Positions 22,886 through 29,294 of a DNA stretch of 29,701 nucleotides are shown one piece after another. Origin of the DNA: a virus; IMG/VR virus record IMGVR_UViG_3300027708_001780, positions 1 to 29,701 of that record, one strand, 5' to 3'. The first letter of the stretch is position 1; every line of letters begins with the position of its first letter. The position numbers and the translations under genes are program-made. The notes under the pieces are model-generated. The model did no database searches and was not told where the DNA came from. It saw only the letters and a program-made list of their open reading frames with translations.

Positions 22886-22891
22886 TATAAT
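22863..22891 (+). promoter_or_regulatory. Perfect-consensus sigma70 promoter inside the end of dnaK
   Basis: -35 TTGACA (22863-22868), 17-base spacer, -10 TATAAT (22886-22891): both boxes match the consensus fully. The -35 box lies in the last dnaK codons and the -10 box follows the stop. It drives hsp20. Confidence 0.9.
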
Positions 22892-22898
22892 ATAAACA

Positions 22899-22924
22899 TG
22901 CAGGACGCCTAAATGGGTCCTGCA
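22899..22924 (+). promoter_or_regulatory. Hairpin at the 5' end of the hsp20 mRNA
   Basis: TGCAGGAC (22899-22906) pairs perfectly with GTCCTGCA (22917-22924), loop GCCTAAATGG. It begins at about the predicted first base of the transcript, so it could protect the 5' end. It does not directly cover the ribosome site AAGGAG (22941-22946), so a thermometer role is not evident. Confidence 0.6.
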
Positions 22925-22952
22925 AAGTTCTTGCTTAATAAAGGAGAAAATT

Positions 22953-23375
22953 ATGACAATGCAACTAAGAACTATTGATACTGCCGCTTTGGCACAACTA
23001 AGTAAAGCACTAGTAGGATTTGATCGTTATTTTAACGTACCAAGTCATGTAAACGGAAACTACCCTCCACATAACATTGTAAAGTATAATGATACACACT
23101 ATGGTATTGAAGTGGCAGTTGCTGGTTTTAGCAAAGAAGAAATTACTGTTGAAGTTGATCAAGATCAACTGTTGATTACAGGTAAGAAATTTGCTAATGC
23201 AGATGCAGTGGAATACTTACATCGTGGTTTGGCCGCACGTGACTTTGAACAACAATTTACTCTAGCTGAGTATATGGAAGTTAAAGGCGCAGAAGTTAAG
23301 GACGGTATGCTTCGAATTGAAATCGAGCGTATTGTTCCAGAAGCTTTGAAACCACGTCAAATCACAATTAAATAA
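22953..23375 (+). CDS. hsp20: Small heat shock protein (Hsp20/IbpA family)
   Basis: 140 aa. The alpha-crystallin domain spans about residues 45-135: PHNIVKYNDTHYGIEVAVAGFSKEEITVEVDQDQLLITGKK, then HRGLAARDFEQQFTLAEYMEVKGAEVKDGMLRIEIER as in IbpA, and a short C-terminal extension with an I-x-I motif (ITI). It holds unfolded proteins for DnaK, its upstream neighbour. The start is set by AAAGGAG at 22940-22946. Hsp20 genes are common in T4-like phages of cyanobacteria and other aquatic hosts. Confidence 0.95.
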   Translation: MTMQLRTIDTAALAQLSKALVGFDRYFNVPSHVNGNYPPHNIVKYNDTHYGIEVAVAGFSKEEITVEVDQDQLLITGKKFANADAVEYLHRGLAARDFEQQFTLAEYMEVKGAEVKDGMLRIEIERIVPEALKPRQITIK

Positions 23376-23376
23376 T

Positions 23377-23383
23377 GTAAATA
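23377..23383 (+). promoter_or_regulatory. Late promoter box (GTAAATA) and leader hairpin before clpS
   Basis: GTAAATA follows the hsp20 stop. The leader starts with an 8-bp hairpin, AGTGGAAG (23386-23393) with CTTCCACT (23402-23409), then the ribosome site CGGAG (23414-23418) before ATG 23426. The hairpin has no T tract and is not a terminator. Confidence 0.6.
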
Positions 23384-23425
23384 ACAGTGGAAGGGGCAAC
23401 TCTTCCACTAACCCGGAGAAACAAA

Positions 23426-23728
23426 ATGGCAGGCACTGATATCCAACTAGACGAAAAAATTAAGGTTACTGTACAAGAACCTAAACGTTGGAAAGTAATT
23501 CTATTGAACGATGACGCTACACCTATGGATTTTGTAGTGGGCGTACTTGTTGAAATCTTTAAGCATACAGATACAACTGCTAGAGATATTATGATTACTG
23601 TACACGAAACAGGCGCTGGCATTGCAGGTGTATACAGTTTTGAAATCGCAGAAGCTAAAGCAGTTGAATCAACACAACTTGCTCGTGCTAATGGATTTCC
23701 ATTACAAATTAAATTGGAAGAAGAATGA
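23426..23728 (+). CDS. clpS: ClpS-family N-degron adaptor
   Basis: 100 aa. WKVILLNDDATPMDFVVGVLVEIF, IMITVHETGAGIAGVYSFEIAEAKA and ANGFPLQIKLEEE match ClpS along its length. The N-degron pocket residues are visible (Asn28-Asp29, Met34, His60), so it should still load N-degron substrates onto the host ClpA(C)P protease. ATG 23426 is set by the CGGAG site; the in-frame GTG at 23387 lies in the leader hairpin. Its stop overlaps the heme oxygenase start (ATGA). A phage copy could steer host proteolysis. Confidence 0.94.
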   Translation: MAGTDIQLDEKIKVTVQEPKRWKVILLNDDATPMDFVVGVLVEIFKHTDTTARDIMITVHETGAGIAGVYSFEIAEAKAVESTQLARANGFPLQIKLEEE

Positions 23729-24267
23729 GCTTAAAAGACTTAACATGGGAACATCACAAATACGCTGAAACACGCCCGTTTGTTAAAGTATTATTTTCAG
23801 GCAAGATCACTCCAGAAGCATACGCTACGTATCTCTATAATCAACATAAGTGTTATGACTTGCTAGAAGCTATTGCTATGATGCATGGTTTAATGAATGA
23901 TTATCCTGCTATTCGCAGAGCTCCAGCAATTCTTGAAGATTTTAACGAACTATGGACTAGTAAAGAACTACCCACTGAAGTTCCTAGTGTAAAAGTATAT
24001 CACGATCATTTGATATCTATCAAAGATGATCCTAAAAAGATTCTAGCACACTTGTATGTTAGACACTTTGGCGACTTGAGCGGTGGACAAATGATTGCCA
24101 AACGTGTTCCAGGTGCTGGTAAGTATTATCAGTTTGACGGCGACACAACAGAAATTAAAAACATCCTACGTGCCAAGTTAGATGATAGTCTAGCAGAAGA
24201 GGCCGCGGTATGTTTTAAGTTTGCGGCTGATATGTTTGACGACTTAGAAAAGGTAGTCAATGAGTAA
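23725..24267 (+). CDS. hemO: Heme oxygenase
   Basis: 180 aa. It opens heme to biliverdin, CO and ferrous iron, using reduced ferredoxin or similar. His11 in EHHKYAET is the likely proximal heme ligand, and HFGDLSGGQMIAKRVPG (GDLSGGQ at 116-122) is the distal-helix signature. Size and fold fit bacterial and phage heme oxygenases. It is coupled to clpS by ATGA and overlaps the bilin reductase by 8 bases, so biliverdin is presumably passed to that enzyme. Confidence 0.95.
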   Translation: MSLKDLTWEHHKYAETRPFVKVLFSGKITPEAYATYLYNQHKCYDLLEAIAMMHGLMNDYPAIRRAPAILEDFNELWTSKELPTEVPSVKVYHDHLISIKDDPKKILAHLYVRHFGDLSGGQMIAKRVPGAGKYYQFDGDTTEIKNILRAKLDDSLAEEAAVCFKFAADMFDDLEKVVNE

Positions 24268-24940
24268 AGTCTGGGATACGCTAATAGGTATACAGCAGTT
24301 ATTAGAAGAAAGTTTTGATGCCACCGGTACAGAAACATTTGAACCTGGCATGGATCGATTCAATCAACCTGGATGGGTCAACCGTGTATGGATCAGTGAA
24401 GCATATCGCAGGGCACACGTTGATGTTGTAGATGCCCGTGAAAGCAAGGGTTTATGGATGATGCATTGTTGCATCTTTCCACATACACACAACCCAGCAC
24501 CAATATACGGTTTTGACGTTATAGCTGGTAAGAACAAGATTACCGGCTGTTTTCACGATTACTCAAAAGCAGGCGATGCTGACCATCCAATGATGCAATG
24601 GTTCCACGATGAAGTTGCCAAACTGGAATGGCGCAGAGAACGTGCCCTTCCTGAATGGGCAACTAACATATTCAGTAAAAGTATGGTAGCCGCGGCTAAC
24701 GTACAAGACGAAGAAGAACTAGAACAGATTACTAATCTAGCAAAGACTACAGTTGCACACTATCTAAGCACAGTAGCTGAAACTAACAATACAGCTGAAA
24801 ATACTACAGAAGCACAGAACTACTATGCGCAGAACCAGAAATGTAACCCCCATACACCCCGCGTAATGGTTAGTTTAGGGCTGAGTGAGGAAGATGTACA
24901 GCATTTCATACAGGAATGCCTGTTCCCCGAAATACGCTAA
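24260..24940 (+). CDS. pcyX: Ferredoxin-dependent bilin reductase (PcyX/PebS-like)
   Basis: 226 aa. GLWMMHCCIFPHTHNPAPIYGFDVIAGKNKITGCFHDYS is the core of the bilin reductase family (HY2/PcyA/PebS). By comparison with PcyA, His69 and Asp86 match the catalytic His and Asp. The C-terminus (YYAQNQKCN, then VMVSLGLSEEDVQHFIQECLFPE) is also typical. The enzyme reduces biliverdin IX-alpha to a coloured bilin. Pairing with heme oxygenase in a non-cyanobacterial-looking phage fits PcyX, described from uncultured marine phages as making phycoerythrobilin. Family secure, product type inferred. Confidence 0.9.
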   Translation: MSKVWDTLIGIQQLLEESFDATGTETFEPGMDRFNQPGWVNRVWISEAYRRAHVDVVDARESKGLWMMHCCIFPHTHNPAPIYGFDVIAGKNKITGCFHDYSKAGDADHPMMQWFHDEVAKLEWRRERALPEWATNIFSKSMVAAANVQDEEELEQITNLAKTTVAHYLSTVAETNNTAENTTEAQNYYAQNQKCNPHTPRVMVSLGLSEEDVQHFIQECLFPEIR

Positions 24941-24948
24941 ATATTAGC
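24936..24948 (+). promoter_or_regulatory. Late promoter box inside a palindrome, 6 bases before an ATG
   Basis: GCTAA-ATA-TTAGC is a perfect palindrome that contains the late box GCTAAATA (24936-24943). ATG 24950 starts 6 bases after the box, where late transcripts are expected to begin. There is no ribosome site, so leaderless translation is predicted. Confidence 0.6.
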
Positions 24949-24949
24949 T

Positions 24950-26485
24950 ATGCGTATATTAGATATTTTATTAGAATCTCAGGTTAAAGATGAGAAATAC
25001 ATACCCGCTATTAACATTCTGTTGAGAAGAAGCGGTATTAATCTTCCATTGGAAAAAGATGCTGGAGTATATGTAGACTTTTATCCAAGCCCAAATCAAC
25101 AAATTAATAGTATCCAGGATAAGATAACTGGCAAAACTGCCGATGGAAGGATAGTATCCGTTAGATCTGGTTCTCTTTACAAAAGCGAAGATATTAAAAA
25201 TTTAGCTACTGGTAAAGAGCAAGGAAGTACTACTGCTAATAAAGGCGAACTAGCTGAAGGATATCATTCTGTGGCTGTATTCGCAAGACTAATACATCGC
25301 CCGCTCAAAGACATTGACCTTAAAGACATACAAGCCATTATTAGCAGATTAGATAATGGTGTGCCGCTTATACTGGACAAAGTCAAAGAAACTACTAGTA
25401 AGATTGCTGATAAATTTGAATTAATGATCAGACTTAAACCAGAAGCTTGGAGAGCATTTAAAGACCCGATAACTATTAAACATATGGGTAGACTCATAGA
25501 TAGTATTATCTCAGATGCCAATCATGAAACTTCTAAGTATGCGCATAGATATGCTACCAACAAAGCATTTGACATTGCCCGTGTAATTGGTGACGGAGTT
25601 TCAGACGAAGCTGAACGTAAAACAGATGTATCATTTGAAAACGTTACAACTAAGAAATTTGCAGGCTTTAGTTTAAAAGTAGATACTACTAAACAAGTAC
25701 ATCAAGTCGGCGGCGGTGCTGTGATGGATTCTAAGAAAGGCAAAAAGGCAACTGCGGAAGAACGCTTTAACATCTTAGCACACAATTTATTTGCAGTTGA
25801 CGGGCGTTTTCCGCTTGCTAGTATAGATAGCACAAAGGCAGAATTCTTACAAGCTAAGAACATAGTTGAAATGCAACAAATTGCATACAAAGCCGCTACA
25901 GATTCATTCAATGAAAGTTTTCAATCTGACAGCTCAGAAAAGCATTTCTTAAAGAATTTAGTTGGTGCTTTAAAATACTGGATGGGTCGAGATGATCCAA
26001 ATATCAAAGTAAAGCAATTTACTAATTCAGGAACATACATTCTTAATCCAAGTTTAATTGACAAACTTATTGATCAAGAAGAACTTCAATTGGTTGCAAC
26101 ATATACAGATGCCGCAAAAGACAATCTTCCAAAACTTATTATAGGCGATGCAATATCTGGAAAGCCATTAGTAACTTTTAGAACTTATAAAAATGGCAAA
26201 GGATATATTAGAAACTATATTGAGAAAGAACAATTATGGGTTGATTTAACTCAAGTAACATATATTCCTAATAAGGCTCCTAAAGAGGCTAACCCAGTTA
26301 AAGCGACCGCTGTAAAAACTGCTAAAACTTTGCCAGCTAAGGTCAATTCTAAATTTAATGTTAAGCCGCAAGTAACTACATTATCTAATAATACAATGCG
26401 GTCAACATCCCCAGAAATGAACATGGATATTGATCCAAGTTTGCACCATATTTCACATCCAGACGATCACATTCCGCAAGTGTAA
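24950..26485 (+). CDS. Large protein with capsid-targeting-like N-terminus; possible PD-(D/E)XK nuclease
   Basis: 511 aa. It starts MRILDILLES, close to the T4 capsid-targeting peptide with a possible cut after L-L-E. In the middle, NKGELAEGYHSVAVFARL (Glu100, Glu103), Asp226 (KTDVSF) and FSLKVDTTKQVHQVGGG (Ser241-Leu-Lys243) recall the E...D...(E/S)xK order of restriction-type nucleases, a fold guess only. The C-terminus has a beta-rich part (GKGYIRNYIEKEQLWVDL) and a disordered tail ending in His/Asp/Pro. A late, packaged and perhaps injected protein is the inference. Confidence 0.72.
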   Translation: MRILDILLESQVKDEKYIPAINILLRRSGINLPLEKDAGVYVDFYPSPNQQINSIQDKITGKTADGRIVSVRSGSLYKSEDIKNLATGKEQGSTTANKGELAEGYHSVAVFARLIHRPLKDIDLKDIQAIISRLDNGVPLILDKVKETTSKIADKFELMIRLKPEAWRAFKDPITIKHMGRLIDSIISDANHETSKYAHRYATNKAFDIARVIGDGVSDEAERKTDVSFENVTTKKFAGFSLKVDTTKQVHQVGGGAVMDSKKGKKATAEERFNILAHNLFAVDGRFPLASIDSTKAEFLQAKNIVEMQQIAYKAATDSFNESFQSDSSEKHFLKNLVGALKYWMGRDDPNIKVKQFTNSGTYILNPSLIDKLIDQEELQLVATYTDAAKDNLPKLIIGDAISGKPLVTFRTYKNGKGYIRNYIEKEQLWVDLTQVTYIPNKAPKEANPVKATAVKTAKTLPAKVNSKFNVKPQVTTLSNNTMRSTSPEMNMDIDPSLHHISHPDDHIPQV

Positions 26486-26505
26486 TATACACACTTAAAA
26501 ATCCA

Positions 26506-26528
26506 TTATTAGTAGTAAATACTAATAA
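26506..26528 (+). promoter_or_regulatory. Late promoter box in the loop of a 9-bp hairpin, before csgF
   Basis: TTATTAGTA (26506-26514) and TACTAATAA (26520-26528) are perfect complements around GTAAA; the late box GTAAATA is 26515-26521. The ribosome site GGGAG (26540-26544) precedes ATG 26553. Confidence 0.62.
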
Positions 26529-26552
26529 GGATTATAGCGGGAGCGAATCGTC

Positions 26553-26996
26553 ATGTCCAGGTTTCTATTTTTACTAGCAATGTTGCCCATTGCGGTTATA
26601 GCCGCACCCATAGGTGACTATCAGTTCAAAAGCCCTAGCTTTAACGGTGTAGGTTACAGTAGCCACGTCCTAACGATTGAAAACCAAGAATTTACTCGCC
26701 AAGTACAAGTACAAAAAGATGTACAGGCCGCGCTAGATAAAGCCAAAGCAGATAAAGCAAACACAAATTTAGCTAAGTTTTTAAACAACTTAGAATCACG
26801 TATCTATGCACAAATCAGCCAAAATTTAGCAACTGCTATGTTTGCTAACGGCGGATCAACTAGTGGCACACTAAACTTTGAAGGTAATACTATATTCTGG
26901 ACTAAAGACGGAACGTCTGTAACTATGACTGTAACTGATGTTACTGGAAATCAGACAACAGTAGTTATTCCGTTGAGTCAATTCCAGTTCCAATAA
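26553..26996 (+). CDS. csgF: Curli assembly protein CsgF
   Basis: 147 aa. The signal peptide, residues 1-18 (MSRFLFLLAMLPIAVIAA), directs export to the periplasm. The mature start has YQFKSPSFNG, matching the N-terminal CsgF segment (FRNPNFGGN in E. coli) that inserts into the CsgG pore, then a helix and a C-terminal beta sheet (TIFWTKDGTSVTMTVTDVTGNQTTVVIPLSQF). CsgF couples curlin secretion to nucleation at the cell surface. One base separates its stop from the csgG ATG. Confidence 0.88.
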   Translation: MSRFLFLLAMLPIAVIAAPIGDYQFKSPSFNGVGYSSHVLTIENQEFTRQVQVQKDVQAALDKAKADKANTNLAKFLNNLESRIYAQISQNLATAMFANGGSTSGTLNFEGNTIFWTKDGTSVTMTVTDVTGNQTTVVIPLSQFQFQ

Positions 26997-26997
26997 T

Positions 26998-28170
26998 ATG
27001 AAGAAAATTATTCTAATTATTGCAATAGCCTCGTTGATGAATGGATGTGCAATCATTCAAAGCACTGGTTTGACTGAATCCGATCCAGTATTGACAGAAC
27101 AACGACAAAACGTTAAGAAAGAATTTGATACAGTAACCGCACCTGCCGCTGGAAAAATTAGTGTGGCAGTATACAGCTTTGCTGATAAAACAGGACAGCG
27201 CAGACCACAGGCTAACGTGGCAAGTTTATCAACAGCAGTTACGCAAGGTGCTGAAACATTCTTAATACAAGCATTGCAAGGTGTTGGTCAAGGTCGTTGG
27301 TTTGATGTAGTAGAACGTGTGGGCATTGATAATCTTACAAAAGAACGTACAATCATCCGTCAGATGCGAGAGGCATACGAAGGAAAAGATGCTAAACCAT
27401 TATTACCAATGCAGTTTGCTGGAATCATATTTGAAGGAGGCATCGTTGGTTATGATAGTACGACCACTAGCGGTGGCGCAGGCATGCGTGTATTTGGAAT
27501 AGGCAAACAAACACAATGGTCAACCGATACAGTCACAGTTAGTCTAAGAGCAGTCAGTGTTAACACAGGCAAAGTACTAGCAGTAGTTACAGTACAAAAG
27601 ACAATTTTAAGTACAGCTGATAGTGCAACAGCATTAAAATTCTTTGACCAGGGTACAAAAGCATTTGAAGCAGAAGCAGGTTTGACAATTAATGAACCTG
27701 GAACTTATGCAGTTAAGGCCGCAACGGAAATGGCAGTTGTTGAATTAATTAAAGAAGGCGTTAAGAAAAACATATGGGAATATAAACAGGAAACTCCAGT
27801 AGCTTTAAAACCCCCTGTAGTTGAAAACAAAGCACCTGTAATTAGTAGTGAAATTAAGAAAGACGTTAAAGTAGAGGAGAAGAAAGATGTCGTGGTTCAA
27901 CCGCAAGCCATCACCGAAACCAAAGCCGAAGCCGTACCCAGTACCCCCTCTGAAGTAAAAGAGTTAGAAGCATTACCAAACGAAGTGGTATTAAAAGAAG
28001 CTCAATACATCTATAAAGAGCGGGATGAAAAGAGTATAAAGATTTGGCAGTTTAAGAAAGGCACAGTTGTTACAATCGTAGGTAGCGAAAACGATTGGAT
28101 AGAAGTAAGAGACGCTGAAAAGCGTAAAGGTTTTATCAAGAAGGATGTACTTATTGGTAAACAGCAGTAG
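26998..28170 (+). CDS. csgG: Curli secretion channel CsgG with C-terminal SH3-like domain
   Basis: 390 aa, about 110 longer than E. coli CsgG. A lipoprotein signal ends LMNGC (Cys17). Residues about 40-265 carry CsgG landmarks: VAVYSFADKTGQRRPQ, WFDVVERVGIDNLTKERTIIRQMR, FAGIIFEGGIVGYDS and VTVSLRAVSVNTGKVLAVV. It forms the nonameric outer membrane pore for curlins. A Lys/Pro/Val-rich linker (about 270-320) follows, then a bacterial SH3-like domain (about 323-390: QYIYKERDEKSIKIWQFKKG, then WIEVRDAEKRKGFIKKDVL). The fusion is unusual and may bind cell wall or a partner. Family call very secure. Confidence 0.95.
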   Translation: MKKIILIIAIASLMNGCAIIQSTGLTESDPVLTEQRQNVKKEFDTVTAPAAGKISVAVYSFADKTGQRRPQANVASLSTAVTQGAETFLIQALQGVGQGRWFDVVERVGIDNLTKERTIIRQMREAYEGKDAKPLLPMQFAGIIFEGGIVGYDSTTTSGGAGMRVFGIGKQTQWSTDTVTVSLRAVSVNTGKVLAVVTVQKTILSTADSATALKFFDQGTKAFEAEAGLTINEPGTYAVKAATEMAVVELIKEGVKKNIWEYKQETPVALKPPVVENKAPVISSEIKKDVKVEEKKDVVVQPQAITETKAEAVPSTPSEVKELEALPNEVVLKEAQYIYKERDEKSIKIWQFKKGTVVTIVGSENDWIEVRDAEKRKGFIKKDVLIGKQQ

Positions 28171-28180
28171 TAGTACGCGG

Positions 28181-28213
28181 TGTTGATTTTTCAACAGTGT
28201 AAATTTTTTTACA
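28181..28213 (+). terminator. Terminator-like hairpins after csgG
   Basis: TGTTGA (28181-28186) pairs with TCAACA (28191-28196) across TTTT; next, TGTAAA (28198-28203) pairs with TTTACA (28208-28213), containing a T7 tract. AT-rich and weak, but well placed between csgG and the curlin gene. Confidence 0.45.
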
Positions 28214-28264
28214 TCTGATCGTAACGAAAAAATAACAGCGGAGTATTATTAAGTGGTAAATGTA

Positions 28265-28272
28265 TTTAAATA
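28265..28272 (+). promoter_or_regulatory. Late promoter box (TTTAAATA) and long curlin leader
   Basis: The box predicts a leader of about 100-130 bases, part of the 208-base gap 28171-28378. The leader contains the self-complementary block TGGCCAATGGCCA (28291-28303) and two tiny open frames, MANGQGAMRGIN (28290) and one starting at ATG 28354. Nothing else is defined there. Confidence 0.5.
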
Positions 28273-28378
28273 AAAAGGCGGCGATAATAATGGCCAATGG
28301 CCAAGGAGCGATGCGGGGCATAAACTAAGCGTTAGTAAACAATTACAAACAAGATGTTTAACCCAAATCTAGAGAAGT

Positions 28379-29293
28379 ATGAACAAAAGTCTAAAAGGCG
28401 GTGGTGAGTTGTCGAGAAAAGTACTCACAATTCTGATGCTGGCTGTAATGCCAACGTTGGGCTATGCTGTAGACAATAGTATCTATATTGATCAAACAGG
28501 TAGTAATGCTGTAATTAATATTACTCAGGATGGTGCAGGTAATACAGTTAAGGCATTAACAAGCAATCGTACCGATGCGGCTATAATTAACGCAGATGGC
28601 GCTAATATTGCTATAACACAAGTTGGGTCTGGTAACACAGCATCGTTAGGAATATCGGCATCAGTAACAAGTGGTATATCTACTGACATTACATATTCTA
28701 CAGGTACAAACGGTACAACAAATTCTACTGCTATCATTAATGTTAATGCAGGTGGATCGCAAGCAGATGCAAGTAAGACAAGTATTAATGTATTACAAAC
28801 TGGTAATAGTTCTAAATTTGAAGCTGATGTCAAAGGCACGGGTAATAGTATAAGTGCTACCACAGCAGGTCCTAGTGATGATGTTTATTCTAAAATGCGC
28901 GGAAGCAGTAATACAGCCAATATTAGTTTTAGCGGAACTGGTGGATCAAACCAAGCAATACTTGATCAATCAGGAACTGGTAGTAATGCTATTGGCATAG
29001 ATGCTAGTAGTACTGGAAACTTGTTTGGTATAACACAAACTGGCAGTTTGAATACTGTTACAATCGGTGGGTACTCCAGTGGCACTTCATTATCTGGAGA
29101 CAACAATACTGTACAAGTAAATCAAACTGGTACAAGCAACACGGCTAACTTGGGAATTACTGGTGCAAGTAACAATGTTAATATTAATCAAGGCGGTACT
29201 GCTCAAGATGCTAATATAAAAATTAGTGGGGCAAGCAATACTGTTAATATTACACAAGGTGCTAGCGGAGTCATGTTACCGGCGTTACGTTAA
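28379..29293 (+). CDS. Curlin-repeat protein (CsgA/CsgB-like amyloid subunit)
   Basis: 304 aa from ATG 28379, or 294 aa from TTG 28409, which has GGTGGTGAG upstream and gives the cleaner signal peptide (SRKVLTILMLAVMPTLGYA, then VDN). The mature protein is built of repeats of the type (I/V)xITQxGxxN: IYIDQTGSNAVINITQDGAGN, IAITQVGSGN, FGITQTGSLN, VQVNQTGTSN, VNINQGGT and VNITQGAS. These Gln/Asn-marked strand-turn repeats are the amyloid signature of curlins. It is longer and less regular than E. coli CsgA. Expected cargo of the CsgG pore encoded upstream. Confidence 0.88.
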   Translation: MNKSLKGGGELSRKVLTILMLAVMPTLGYAVDNSIYIDQTGSNAVINITQDGAGNTVKALTSNRTDAAIINADGANIAITQVGSGNTASLGISASVTSGISTDITYSTGTNGTTNSTAIINVNAGGSQADASKTSINVLQTGNSSKFEADVKGTGNSISATTAGPSDDVYSKMRGSSNTANISFSGTGGSNQAILDQSGTGSNAIGIDASSTGNLFGITQTGSLNTVTIGGYSSGTSLSGDNNTVQVNQTGTSNTANLGITGASNNVNINQGGTAQDANIKISGASNTVNITQGASGVMLPALR

Positions 29294-29294
29294 T

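Noticed and set aside
22899-22952. RNA thermometer in the hsp20 leader
   Set aside because: The hairpin is 17 bases from the ribosome site and does not pair with it; no ROSE or fourU pattern covers AAGGAG.
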